NCBI GenBank assembly: GCA_903908265.1 | Contig: CAIVRI010000088.1 | Span: 1-64,000, forward strand | From: an uncultured Pseudomonadota bacterium | GTDB lineage: Bacteria > Pseudomonadota > Gammaproteobacteria > Steroidobacterales > Steroidobacteraceae | DNA: 64,000 bases | Direction: 5' to 3' | Shown: piece by piece, positions 8,984 through 17,497 of the stretch | Position numbering within the stretch: the first letter of the stretch is position 1 | Layout of the letters: each line of letters begins with the position of its first letter | Notes under the pieces: generated by a model | Database searches by the model: none | Told to the model about the DNA's origin: nothing | What the model saw: the letters and a program-made list of their open reading frames with translations, nothing else | Position numbers and translations under genes: made by a program

Positions 8984-11140
8984 ATGTGCAACTGCAACAA
9001 TGTAAGAGTGGTCAGTTTAAAGTGTGCGGAGGCGCTCGTCGCAATTTTATTGACTACCAGCGTTTGTGCTGCCGTCAGCGTCGAGCAGCCCGGATTCACT
9101 CTGGAACAGGCCACCGCCTACCCCTTTGTCGACCACCTGGTCAGCGCAGCAGCGATTGACCGCGTCGCCTGGGTCCGCATGGTCGGCGGTGTCCGCAACA
9201 TCTTCGTTGCAGACGTGGCCACAGCCAACCCACGACAGGTGACGCAATTCACTGCGGATGATGGGCAAGAACTCACGCAATTGACCTTCTCGGCCAACGG
9301 TGAACAATTAGTCTTCGTCCGCGGGGGTGATCACGATTCCAATTGGCCGGCCCCCGGCGGGCTCCAGCCGAACCCAGCCTCATCCGCTGCAGAGCCAAAA
9401 ATCGCGCTCTGGTTGGCCGACCCATTGGGCAACACGCCCGCTCGAAAACTCGTCGACGGCGATGCGCCCGCCCTCTCCGCTACCGGCCAGTTGGCCTACA
9501 TCCACGACCATCAGGTCTGGACGGCTCCTCTCGATGGCCAGCCAGGTGCACGTTTGTTCTTTGATCGCGGACAGGACGGGGCACTGTCGTGGTCACCCGA
9601 TGGCCAACAATTGGCGTTCGTCTCCCACCGCGGGGACCATGCGTTTATTGGCGTCTATACGGGGGAGGACCGACCTCTACACTGGCTCGTACCCTCCACA
9701 GGCTTTGACGGCCACCCTATCTGGTCAGAGGATGGCAAGAAGTTGGCCTTTATTCGCCTCCCAGGCGAGGGTGGTCCACCACCCGCCCTCCTTAAACGAT
9801 CGCCTGCGCCTTGGGCGATTTGGTCGGTAGACGTCGCTACGGGAGCGGGGCACGCGGTTTGGAATAGCCCGGAGACCTTGCGCGGTTCCTACCCAGATGT
9901 CGCGGGCGAAGCTAATCTGCACTGGGCGGGTAACGACCAATTGACCTTCTTGTCGGAGGTCGATAATTGGCCACACTTGTATGTCGTGGCTGAAAAAGGT
10001 GGTGAAGCCCACCTGCTTACCCCCGGCCCCTTCATGGTTGAACACGTTGCCGTCAGCAAAGATGGCCGATCACTCGTGTATTCCGCCAACACCGGCACCA
10101 CTGCAGATGACGACGATCGGCGCCACCTCTTCCGCGTCGGGATCTCCGGGGGGGCGCCGACGCCACTGACCCGCGGCGAGAGCTTGGAATGGTCACCGGT
10201 GACTTGGTCCGCTGGCGTGGCGTTCATTGGCGCCGATGCCCGCAATCCTGGAGCAGTGCATATTCTCCCTTACAAGGGCGCAACGCCCAAACCGTTGCCC
10301 GGCCAAGCGCCGCCGGCAACCTTTGCGGGCGCCCGTTTTATTACGCCCAAGCAGGTCACATGGACAGCACCCGATGGTCTGTTGATCCACGGCCAATTGT
10401 TCCAACAGCCCGACGGCGTGGCGGCCAAACCCGGCGTCATCTTTGTCCACGGTGGCCCGCCCCGGCAAATGCTGCTCGGCTGGTCCTATATGCGCTACTA
10501 CGCGAATGCCTATGCGGTAAACCAATACCTTGCAGCGCATGGATTCGTAGTGCTGTCGGTCAACTACCGATTAGGGATCGGCTATGGCTACGACTTTCAA
10601 CACCCCGCAAATGCGGGCTGGACCGGATCCTCGGAATACCAGGACGTCGCTGCCGGTGGACGCTACTTAGCCGGTCTTCCCGGCGTGGATCCCCAACGCA
10701 TCGGTATTTGGGGTGGATCCTACGGCGGACTGCTCACCGCTTTAGGGCTTGCACGGGACTCCGACCTGTTTAAAGCCGGCGTAGATATCCACGGCGTCCA
10801 TGATTGGTCTCGCGACATCGGTTTCGACGAGAGCAACGCACCCCGCCTGCGCTATGAGAAAAGCGATTTAGAGGAAGCGCTCGCTGTGGCCTTCAAGGCC
10901 TCACCCGTTGCCGACATCGACCGATGGACCTCACCGGTAATGCTGATTCACGGCGACGACGACCGCAATGTGCATATCGGCCAAACGATCGATTTGGCGC
11001 GGCGCCTACGCGACCATGGCATCACCCATGAAGAATTGATTATTCCAGACGATATCCACGACTTCTTGCGCGATGCCAATTGGGCCAAAGTGGATGCGGC
11101 AACCGTTGACTTTTTGACACGCAAACTAGGCGCACAATAA
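8984..11140 (+). CDS. Exported S9 family prolyl oligopeptidase-type peptidase
   Basis: The 718-residue protein has a signal peptide-like start (VVSLKCAEALVAILLTTSVC), an N-terminal beta-propeller with repeated PD40/WD40-like strands (LTFSANGEQLVFV, LSWSPDGQQLAFV, WSEDGKKLAFI) and a C-terminal alpha/beta-hydrolase domain. The catalytic triad is visible: Ser579 in GGSYGG, Asp660 in HGDDDRNV and His692 in DDIHDF. Such enzymes cleave short peptides after proline or alanine-like residues. AGGGGAG about 7 bases before the ATG supports this start. The gene stands alone. Confidence 0.92.
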   Translation: MCNCNNVRVVSLKCAEALVAILLTTSVCAAVSVEQPGFTLEQATAYPFVDHLVSAAAIDRVAWVRMVGGVRNIFVADVATANPRQVTQFTADDGQELTQLTFSANGEQLVFVRGGDHDSNWPAPGGLQPNPASSAAEPKIALWLADPLGNTPARKLVDGDAPALSATGQLAYIHDHQVWTAPLDGQPGARLFFDRGQDGALSWSPDGQQLAFVSHRGDHAFIGVYTGEDRPLHWLVPSTGFDGHPIWSEDGKKLAFIRLPGEGGPPPALLKRSPAPWAIWSVDVATGAGHAVWNSPETLRGSYPDVAGEANLHWAGNDQLTFLSEVDNWPHLYVVAEKGGEAHLLTPGPFMVEHVAVSKDGRSLVYSANTGTTADDDDRRHLFRVGISGGAPTPLTRGESLEWSPVTWSAGVAFIGADARNPGAVHILPYKGATPKPLPGQAPPATFAGARFITPKQVTWTAPDGLLIHGQLFQQPDGVAAKPGVIFVHGGPPRQMLLGWSYMRYYANAYAVNQYLAAHGFVVLSVNYRLGIGYGYDFQHPANAGWTGSSEYQDVAAGGRYLAGLPGVDPQRIGIWGGSYGGLLTALGLARDSDLFKAGVDIHGVHDWSRDIGFDESNAPRLRYEKSDLEEALAVAFKASPVADIDRWTSPVMLIHGDDDRNVHIGQTIDLARRLRDHGITHEELIIPDDIHDFLRDANWAKVDAATVDFLTRKLGAQ

Positions 11141-11170
11141 GACCGGAGGAGCGAACCCGTCACTACCGCA

Positions 11171-11201
11171 GACTGCCCCGCAGAATCAGGCAGGGGCAGT
11201 C
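11171..11201 (+). terminator. Hairpin after the S9 peptidase gene
   Basis: GACTGCCCC (11171-11179) pairs with GGGGCAGTC (11193-11201) around a 13-base loop, 30 bases after the peptidase stop. No T-run follows, so it may be a 3'-end stabilising or Rho-associated structure and not a classical terminator. Confidence 0.4.
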
Positions 11202-11344
11202 GGCCGCCAAGGCGGACCCTACTCTCGCAGCAACAGGCCATCCAAGGCCCCGCATCGGCTCTTTGCCGCCTTCCAGCAGGTCAATCAGCACCAATGCCCA
11301 CATTAAGTCCAATACCGGCCCATAAACAGTAGGATTACTCCAAC

Positions 11345-11375
11345 TTACGGCCCATGATGCCCTTACTCTTATAAT
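11345..11375 (+). promoter_or_regulatory. Candidate promoter of the chemoreceptor gene
   Basis: A consensus TATAAT (11370-11375) lies 90 bases upstream of the chemoreceptor ATG, with only a weak -35 (TTACGG, 19-base spacer). The rest of the 325-base gap (11141-11465) shows no gene. Confidence 0.4.
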
Positions 11376-11465
11376 GAAGGAGCGGACATTTTGCGGGCCA
11401 ATGGCTACTAACGCTCTCACTCCGTATCCCTGCTGGAAATTTGGCGGAACTAACGGTATAGATAT

Positions 11466-12947
11466 ATGGCAACTAGAATCCTTCCAGTCGCAACCCGCAT
11501 CTACCGTTTGGTCGGCGCATTCATGCTCGTCGCCATTCTAACCGGCGCCATTTCCCTACGCACACTGTCGCGACTGAAGGTCAATGGCCCGGTGTATAAC
11601 GGCATCGTCTTGCAGAAGGACCTCCTCGCCGATATTCAACCGCCACCGCTATACCTAATCGAAAGCTACATGACCGTGTTGGAAATGCTCGGAGAGACCA
11701 ATCCCGCTACCCTGCGAGACCACATTTCCAAGCTCAAAACCTTGCATGATGATTTCACAGAACGCTCGAAAGTCTGGAGCATAAAATTAGCGGGCACACA
11801 CACCGGCGAACTGCTAACCGAACAGTCGCGCCGATACGCACTGCCAATGTTTGCCGCGATCGAAAGCGAATTTATCCCCGCCATACTGCGCCAAGACAAA
11901 GCGGCCGCATCCTCTCTAGCCTACGAAAAAATAAAAAATCAGTATCTCAGTCACCGCAAAGCCATCGACGAGCTAGTCGCTTTGGCATCCAAGAATAGCG
12001 AACAAGAAGAATTGTCCGCACGACGCGAATCGAACCAACAGACATTATTACTAATTGCCGCATTGACAGCAGGACTGCTGCTCATCGGCATCTATAGTTC
12101 TCTGATGGTACGTTCCTTGATGCAGATTTTGAAGGCAACGGCCAATCTACTTGGTTCGGGATGCCTAGAGGTTTCCAGTGCCGCAACACAAGTATCGGCG
12201 TCGAGCCAAAGTCTAGCGGCAGCATCGAATCAGCAAGCCGCGTCTGTTGAAGAGACCAGCGCATCGCTAGAAGAAGTGGCGAGCATGGTCCGGGTCACGG
12301 CAAACAATGCCGAAAAGGCAAAACTGCTGGCAGCGGAAACACGTTCTGCAGTGAACCACAGTTCCCAGAGCATGACAGAACTCAATAAAGCGATGGAAGA
12401 AATCGATGCGGCGAGCACACAGGTTGCTCGCATCGTGAAAAACATTGATGAAATCGCATTCCAGACCAACATACTCGCACTCAACGCCGCCGTGGAAGCT
12501 GCACGCGCTGGTGAATCCGGCGCTGGGTTTGCTGTAGTCGCAGACGAGGTCAGATCGTTAGCGCAACGCAGTGCGGCAGCGGCACGGGAAACCGCAGAGA
12601 AGATTGAGGTCGCACTCGAAAGTAGTCAAAAGGGCTTGCAGTGCACCATCAAAGTAGGTGACGCACTGCTAAGGATCACTGAGAAGGTAGGCTCCACCGA
12701 CATCATCGTTGGCGAGATAGCCACGGCGGCACGTGAGCAGGCGCAGGGCCTTGAACAGATCAATGAGGCAATCAGTCAGGTAGACCGTGTCTCGCAAGGC
12801 AACGCCAATAACGCCGAGCAAAGCGCTAATGCAGCGGCCAATCTCAGTGGGCATGCAGCCAGCCTGCAGGCTTTAGTGGCCCGATTGCGACTATTAGTCG
12901 GTGGGAAACCAGAAGCAAAGACGGCATCCACCTGGGGCATGAATTAG
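11466..12947 (+). CDS. Methyl-accepting chemotaxis protein without a clear HAMP domain
   Basis: The 493-residue protein has TM1 (about 14-32), a periplasmic four-helix-type ligand region (about 33-190), TM2 (about 196-216) and a long cytoplasmic coiled coil. The CheA/CheW-binding tip is intact: [20 protein letters not shown] followed by [16 protein letters not shown]. Only about 15 residues separate TM2 from the signalling helices, so a normal HAMP of about 50 residues is absent. There is no NWETF-type CheR tether at the C-terminus. No other chemotaxis gene is in the window, so it would feed into che genes elsewhere. The ligand is unknown. Confidence 0.93.
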   Translation: MATRILPVATRIYRLVGAFMLVAILTGAISLRTLSRLKVNGPVYNGIVLQKDLLADIQPPPLYLIESYMTVLEMLGETNPATLRDHISKLKTLHDDFTERSKVWSIKLAGTHTGELLTEQSRRYALPMFAAIESEFIPAILRQDKAAASSLAYEKIKNQYLSHRKAIDELVALASKNSEQEELSARRESNQQTLLLIAALTAGLLLIGIYSSLMVRSLMQILKATANLLGSGCLEVSSAATQVSASSQSLAAASNQQAASVEETSASLEEVASMVRVTANNAEKAKLLAAETRSAVNHSSQSMTELNKAMEEIDAASTQVARIVKNIDEIAFQTNILALNAAVEAARAGESGAGFAVVADEVRSLAQRSAAAARETAEKIEVALESSQKGLQCTIKVGDALLRITEKVGSTDIIVGEIATAAREQAQGLEQINEAISQVDRVSQGNANNAEQSANAAANLSGHAASLQALVARLRLLVGGKPEAKTASTWGMN

Positions 12948-13198
12948 GCGTTTACCCCTTGGATGAAGCGAGAGCATGTCGACCGTGATCGCGGCATTGC
13001 GATGACCAAAGCGCGCCGCTCAAAATGGGGAGCCGAGCGCAAGGACAGAAGCGCTGCACGCCGGCTAGGCTGCCTGTTATGTCAAAAAAAACCAACTCAC
13101 CACAGTGATCTGTGTACGCTCCGGCACGTCAAACAACCACGTAGTGGACCGAAATACACCGTCCGTTTGGCTATTCAAAGAGTGACAGGACAAACCTC

Positions 13199-13810
13199 AT
13201 GACCACCTTTGTTCCCACGCAATCGCTGGCCCACGCTACCCGCCGTCTTTGGCTGCCTGTTGCGATCACCGTCGCGCTACTCGTGATTGGCTCTTGGGGC
13301 GCTGCAGCAGCCCATGCAGAGGGCTGGAAGCAAACCATCCAAATCTTTCGCATCAACCATAGCTCCGTTGCGATGTCGCTGGTCACTGCGCCTCCAGCTG
13401 GGCATAGCCTTGGCGATCTGCGGGTCCTTCCCGCAACGCCGATCTACGACGTGAACGGCGTCGCCATTGGACGCCTCGACGCACAAATGGTAACGACGAG
13501 CATCGATTACCCAAGGATTGGTGATGAAATCCGCATGACCAATCTGAACTTTAACTTCGGGCAGCCCGCAGGCAATGCTGCAGGGTCGCCGCATACGCTG
13601 CTCGTTAGCGGCAGCGGAGTCTATGCCACGGTCCACAGCACCTTGCCGACGGGTGCGGTATTAGTCAGGGCCATCACCGGCGGTACAGGCGCCTTCACGG
13701 GCGCACAAGGCTACGCGGAAAGTGAGCATTTGCACGATGGCTCTTGGTGGCACACCTTCCATATCTCCGGGGTCTCCGTCCGTCTGGCGCCTGAGCTATT
13801 CCGACCGTAG
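13199..13810 (+). CDS. Exported allene-oxide-cyclase/dirigent-like barrel protein
   Basis: The 203-residue protein starts with a long n-region and a membrane or signal segment (LPVAITVALLVIGSWGAAAAHA). The C-terminal half contains AITGGTGAFTGAQGYAESEH followed by a Trp-rich strand, the pattern shared by bacterial members of the allene oxide cyclase barrel/dirigent superfamily. Plant members steer radical coupling or cyclisation; the bacterial role is not known to me. It stands alone, 251 bases after the chemoreceptor, with AGGA before the ATG. The mature part has no cysteines. Moderately sure of the family, unsure of function. Confidence 0.7.
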   Translation: MTTFVPTQSLAHATRRLWLPVAITVALLVIGSWGAAAAHAEGWKQTIQIFRINHSSVAMSLVTAPPAGHSLGDLRVLPATPIYDVNGVAIGRLDAQMVTTSIDYPRIGDEIRMTNLNFNFGQPAGNAAGSPHTLLVSGSGVYATVHSTLPTGAVLVRAITGGTGAFTGAQGYAESEHLHDGSWWHTFHISGVSVRLAPELFRP

Positions 13811-13971
13811 CGACGCCCGCTAAGGCTCGGTTCCTCGGAGAGTGGGCGGAAGCACCCGGATTCACGCGACACCCGCACCGTGCAGTGACTCGCACCGCGG
13901 GCACTGCAGACAAAACGCCGACTCAATCAATCGGCGCTCTGTGTACACCACGCCGTGCCACTAAGGCAGCG

Positions 13972-14262
13972 TCATCCTGCCTTGGCGGTAAACAAGTTCA
14001 CAATTGGCGCCTCACGACTCACTACCGGATGCGGGAAGCCACCGACGACCGGTTGCGCAGGCAACAGCACGTCGTTGACGAACCGATCCTCGGCGTCCTT
14101 CGATTCCCAAACAGACACGATTAAATACCCCGCTTCGCCGGGGCCGGCCGCATGATAGGTCTGGCCTTTCGGCAGGCCACCGGGCGGATGAACGGCCGCG
14201 ATCTCCGCTTGGTAGTTCGCCTCGGTTGCACCGGGCCAGAAATGAACGAGCATATGAGCCAT
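13972..14262 (-). CDS. Small ABM/EthD-like dimeric ferredoxin-fold protein
   Basis: A 96-residue protein beginning MAHMLVHFWPGATEANYQA with a central LIVSVWESKDAEDRF strand-helix, the usual pattern of antibiotic-biosynthesis-monooxygenase-like dimeric alpha/beta barrels. AAGGATAG before the ATG supports the start. Many such proteins are of unknown function; this one has no enzyme neighbour that explains it. Confidence 0.65.
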   Translation of the reverse strand: MAHMLVHFWPGATEANYQAEIAAVHPPGGLPKGQTYHAAGPGEAGYLIVSVWESKDAEDRFVNDVLLPAQPVVGGFPHPVVSREAPIVNLFTAKAG

Positions 14263-14480
14263 AAAAACTATCCTTGTATTTAACGGCAGCGTAACGCAAC
14301 TATTTCAGCCAGCGGACCGATCTGCAGTCCTGCGCTCCACTGCGACAAGCAAGCTCTTAGACAGCCAAAATAGCAATAGCAAGTGCATAGGACGCGCAAG
14401 AGAGCACAGGAACGTCCCCGAGCGCACTACCCGTCCGAACGACTACAATCTCGGGAACACGACGCCGCCCACTCCCTCCT

Positions 14481-14507
14481 AAAACAATGCGTTGGGTGTT
14501 GCACCCA
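14481..14507 (-). terminator. Weak intrinsic terminator after the nitronate monooxygenase gene
   Basis: On the minus strand TGGGTG-CAA-CACCCA forms a hairpin 1 base after the stop, followed a few bases later by TTGTTTT. The stem is short (6 bp). The rest of 14263-14508 has nothing recognisable. Confidence 0.4.
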
Positions 14508-14508
14508 T

Positions 14509-15459
14509 TCACCTAATCCGGAGCTTCGCCGCCAAAAATTCAGCTTTCAATTGGTCAATCAATGCCGCCGCGCTTTGCACGCGGTCAATGACACCAATAC
14601 CCTGCCCACAACCCCAAATCTCTTTCCACGCCTTCGGTTTATCACTAGCAAAGTCCATCTTAGTGGGGTCACTGACAGGCAGTTGCTCTGGGTCTAGGCC
14701 GGCATTGCGGATGGACGGCGCCAAATAATTGCCGTGCACACCAGTAAAATAATTGCTGTAGACGATATCGTCTGAGTTGCAGGCGACAATTCCCTGCTTA
14801 TATTCCACGGAAGCCCTAGCCTCCTCCGTCGCTATAAAAGCAGACCCGATATACGCGAAGTCAGCACCCATGGCCAGCGCTGCCAAAATGGCATTACCAC
14901 TCGCGATCGCACCACTCAGGGCGAGCGGACCCTGGAACCACTGCCTAATTTCTTGAACTAGCGCGAAAGGGCTTTTGAGGCCCGCATGACCACCAGCGCC
15001 GGTCGCCACCGCGATCAGTCCATCAGCGCCCTTTTCAATCGCCTTGTGTGCGAACTTATTATTAATCACATCGTGCATCACGACGCCGCCGTAACTATGC
15101 GCCGCCTGATTGATCTCCTCCCGCGCGCCGAGCGAAGTGATGATGAGCGGCACCTTGTACTTGACACAAAGGGCCATGTCCTCGAGCAAGCGAGGATTGC
15201 TCTTGTGCACGATCTGATTGATCGCGAACGGCGCAGCCGGACGGTCCGGATGCGCCCTGTTATGTGCGGCAAGACCTTCGTTGATTTCCGCCAACCATTC
15301 ATCAAGCTGTGATGCCGGTCGCGCATTCAGCGCCGGCATCGAACCGACCACGCCGTTAATACATTGGGCGATCACCAGCTTTGGTTGGCTGATGATGAAC
15401 AATGGAGCGCCAATAACGGGAAATTGCAGAGAAGCCAGCACAGTAGGAAGCTTTGACAC
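14509..15459 (-). CDS. Nitronate monooxygenase / 2-nitropropane dioxygenase family
   Basis: The 316-residue FMN-dependent TIM barrel has the family features: FPVIGAPLF at the start, a conserved PFAINQI strand, the phosphate-binding region AVATGAGGHAG and GPLALSGAIASGNAILAALAMGADFAYIGS (two conserved strands, given in parts). Homologues oxidise alkyl nitronates such as propionate-3-nitronate, a respiratory poison. It lies 16 bases after the enoyl-CoA hydratase gene on the same strand, a two-gene operon. Close family members are often found with fatty-acid or aromatic degradation genes. The true substrate is not certain. Confidence 0.88.
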   Translation of the reverse strand: MSKLPTVLASLQFPVIGAPLFIISQPKLVIAQCINGVVGSMPALNARPASQLDEWLAEINEGLAAHNRAHPDRPAAPFAINQIVHKSNPRLLEDMALCVKYKVPLIITSLGAREEINQAAHSYGGVVMHDVINNKFAHKAIEKGADGLIAVATGAGGHAGLKSPFALVQEIRQWFQGPLALSGAIASGNAILAALAMGADFAYIGSAFIATEEARASVEYKQGIVACNSDDIVYSNYFTGVHGNYLAPSIRNAGLDPEQLPVSDPTKMDFASDKPKAWKEIWGCGQGIGVIDRVQSAAALIDQLKAEFLAAKLRIR

Positions 15460-15475
15460 GTTCTAAGCCTTAAAT

Positions 15476-16360
15476 TTATTCGAAATCGGGTTCTTCCCAC
15501 CACGGGAAGAAATCGGGCATATCTGTAGAGACCTGATTCGGATACACGGGCTGACGCTTTTCCAAAAATGCGCTCACACCCTCTCGCGCATCCGCAGATT
15601 GGCCACGCGACTGTAGTGCCCGACTATCGACCCGATGGGCCTTCATGGGGTGATCCTGTCCCGACATATGCCAAAGCATTTGACGCGTTAAAGCTACCGA
15701 AACCGGCGCTGTGTGATCCGCGATTTCCCGCGCTAAGGCGCGCGCAGCCGGCAAGAGTTCCCCTGGCGCATGCACGCTGCGCACCAACCCATGATCCAAC
15801 GCCTCTTGGGCACCGAAGATGCGCCCAGTGAAGCACCATTCCAACGCCACTTGCATACCCACTAGACGGGACAAGAACCATGAGGAAGCTGCCTCCGGCG
15901 TAATACCCCGGCGCGCAAATACGAAGCCGAAACGCGCCTCCGTGCTGGCCATCCGGATATCCATGGGCAACTGGAGGGTCATACCGATCCCCACTGCCGC
16001 TCCATTGATCGCTCCAATCACCGGCTTGAGGCTCTTGAAAATACGCAACGTCACCAATCCGCCGCCATCCCGATAGTGATCGCCTACTTTAAAACGGGCG
16101 CGCGCCGCCTCATTGCGCGCGGCGTAGTCAAAAGTCGCCCCGCCAGCGGAGAGGTCCGCGCCCGCACAGAACGCTCGGCCGGCGCCAGTTATGATCACCA
16201 CTCGCACCGCGTCATCTGTATCCGTTGCCTCAAAGGCGCGCAACAAATCATCGCGCATTTGTGGCGTATAGGCATTTAACTTTTCAGGACGATTCAAGGT
16301 GATGGTCGCGATGTCATCCACCACATCGTAGAGCAGCGTTTCAAAACTAGGTAAGGTCAT
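15476..16360 (-). CDS. Enoyl-CoA hydratase/isomerase (crotonase) family
   Basis: The 294-residue protein contains the oxyanion-hole motif GAGRAFCAGADLSAGG and the second GAINGAAVGIGM loop, with ARRGITPEAASSWFLSR holding a likely catalytic Glu. Crotonase members hydrate or isomerise CoA esters. This form, with an insertion after ADLSAGG, is often annotated as enoyl-CoA hydratase of a general degradation type. It is the first gene of the pair with nitronate monooxygenase. GGGA precedes the ATG. Confidence 0.9.
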   Translation of the reverse strand: MTLPSFETLLYDVVDDIATITLNRPEKLNAYTPQMRDDLLRAFEATDTDDAVRVVIITGAGRAFCAGADLSAGGATFDYAARNEAARARFKVGDHYRDGGGLVTLRIFKSLKPVIGAINGAAVGIGMTLQLPMDIRMASTEARFGFVFARRGITPEAASSWFLSRLVGMQVALEWCFTGRIFGAQEALDHGLVRSVHAPGELLPAARALAREIADHTAPVSVALTRQMLWHMSGQDHPMKAHRVDSRALQSRGQSADAREGVSAFLEKRQPVYPNQVSTDMPDFFPWWEEPDFE

Positions 16361-16934
16361 AACATTCCCGGCAAGGAATTAAACAAGTAGACGGCACCTC
16401 CAGCCCACGTGCGAAGACAACCAGTCGCGCTATCGGGAGCGATCGCGGAAGTAAAAAAACTTGACTGCGCCAACTGCTGACCGCTCACGAAAAAACGCAA
16501 CGAAAACCTAGTCGCATCAACCGAACACATGCATTCACTATCCCCGCACATGCCGCATGGCGCAAACTGGCAACCAATTTTCCTCCAATCAACACTGGTA
16601 TTACTCCCATATTATCCCGAGTTTGCCACCGCGTGAATCTCACTTCGCATCACAGGCGGTAGTTTTGCCACCGATCGACCCATGCCGCGCGCGAGTTTTC
16701 CAATAACCGGACTGTATTATCCGTTGAATTGGCTAAGACCATCGCCTTTCGAACCCACGGGACTACAGTCTCGTCGCGGATCGGCGTTGCCGGCCGCACA
16801 GTGCAAGTGCGTACGCCCGAATGCGCCTATTTGACGCCTCACCGCAGCACGGCGGCCGGGAGCAAGACCCAAGCGGATCGACAGCATGTGGTATGGTCGT
16901 TCGGCCGGCGCAACATTAATTAGCAGAAAGCCCT
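16361..16934. other. 574-base intergenic region, nothing convincing
   Basis: Divergent gap between the enoyl-CoA hydratase gene and the PAS gene. The only structure I note is a repeated GTTTGCCACCG / GTTTTGCCACCG about 45 bases apart (around 16619 and 16661). The frame 16729-16923 starts with TTG and has no recognisable content. Confidence 0.5.
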
Positions 16935-17333
16935 ATGAGTATGACCTGCGTTTCTGTCGAACTGATTGGATTACGCGCAGCCTTAGATCTCATGGAAAGC
17001 GCGGCCTATGTCAAAGACACGGAAGGGCGCTACCTGTTTGCAAATAAGTCGGTTTGCAACTTGTTTGGGCGAGCACTGGCGGACATTGTAGGCATGGATG
17101 ACAGTCATTTTTTCGATCTTCAACGGTCGCATGAACTGAAAGACAACGACGCGCACGTGATGAAAGGCGACGAAATCGTCGCACATGAGGAAAGAAATAT
17201 CATTAAAGCCACCGGTGCAGAGCGCATCTACTTAACCGTAAAGATGCCCCTACACGACGCACTCGGAAGCGTGGTCGGCATGTGCGGAGTTTCGACCGAT
17301 ATCACGAACCAACCCCCCCGTCCGAATAATTAA
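16935..17333 (+). CDS. Stand-alone PAS domain protein
   Basis: The whole 132-residue protein is one PAS domain: AAYVKDTEGRYLFANKSVC, a middle FFDLQRSHELKDND segment, EERNIIKATGAERIYLTVK and the closing GVVGMCGVSTDIT-type strand (here SVVGMCGVSTDIT). There is no kinase, cyclase or DNA-binding part and no membrane segment. It probably binds a ligand or partner and acts through protein interaction. The second stand-alone PAS gene of the same size at 61951-62352 is broken. Weak ribosome binding site. Confidence 0.85.
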   Translation: MSMTCVSVELIGLRAALDLMESAAYVKDTEGRYLFANKSVCNLFGRALADIVGMDDSHFFDLQRSHELKDNDAHVMKGDEIVAHEERNIIKATGAERIYLTVKMPLHDALGSVVGMCGVSTDITNQPPRPNN

Positions 17334-17497
17334 AAAATGACTCGAAAAATAGACGGGGGCGCTCTATTTACTGACCCTGCATCAGGCACTCTAATCCGCA
17401 AGAGAGCCCCAATCCAACTCAAAACAGTTATACGCTATGCTCTGCGGAGCCCCGCTGCAAGTGAACATCTGACGATTCTCTAATCGAGGAACCCCTC

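Noticed and set aside
8556-9005. Plus-strand frame of 149 codons before the S9 peptidase
   Set aside because: Very basic, repeated NPCC-like stretches, no motif, and overlaps the peptidase start in another frame.
11163-11420. Minus-strand frame of 85 codons between the peptidase and the chemoreceptor
   Set aside because: Spans the hairpin and the chemoreceptor promoter; no recognisable content.
12963-13202. Plus-strand frame of 79 codons after the chemoreceptor
   Set aside because: Arg/Lys-rich with no family resemblance and runs into the next gene's start.
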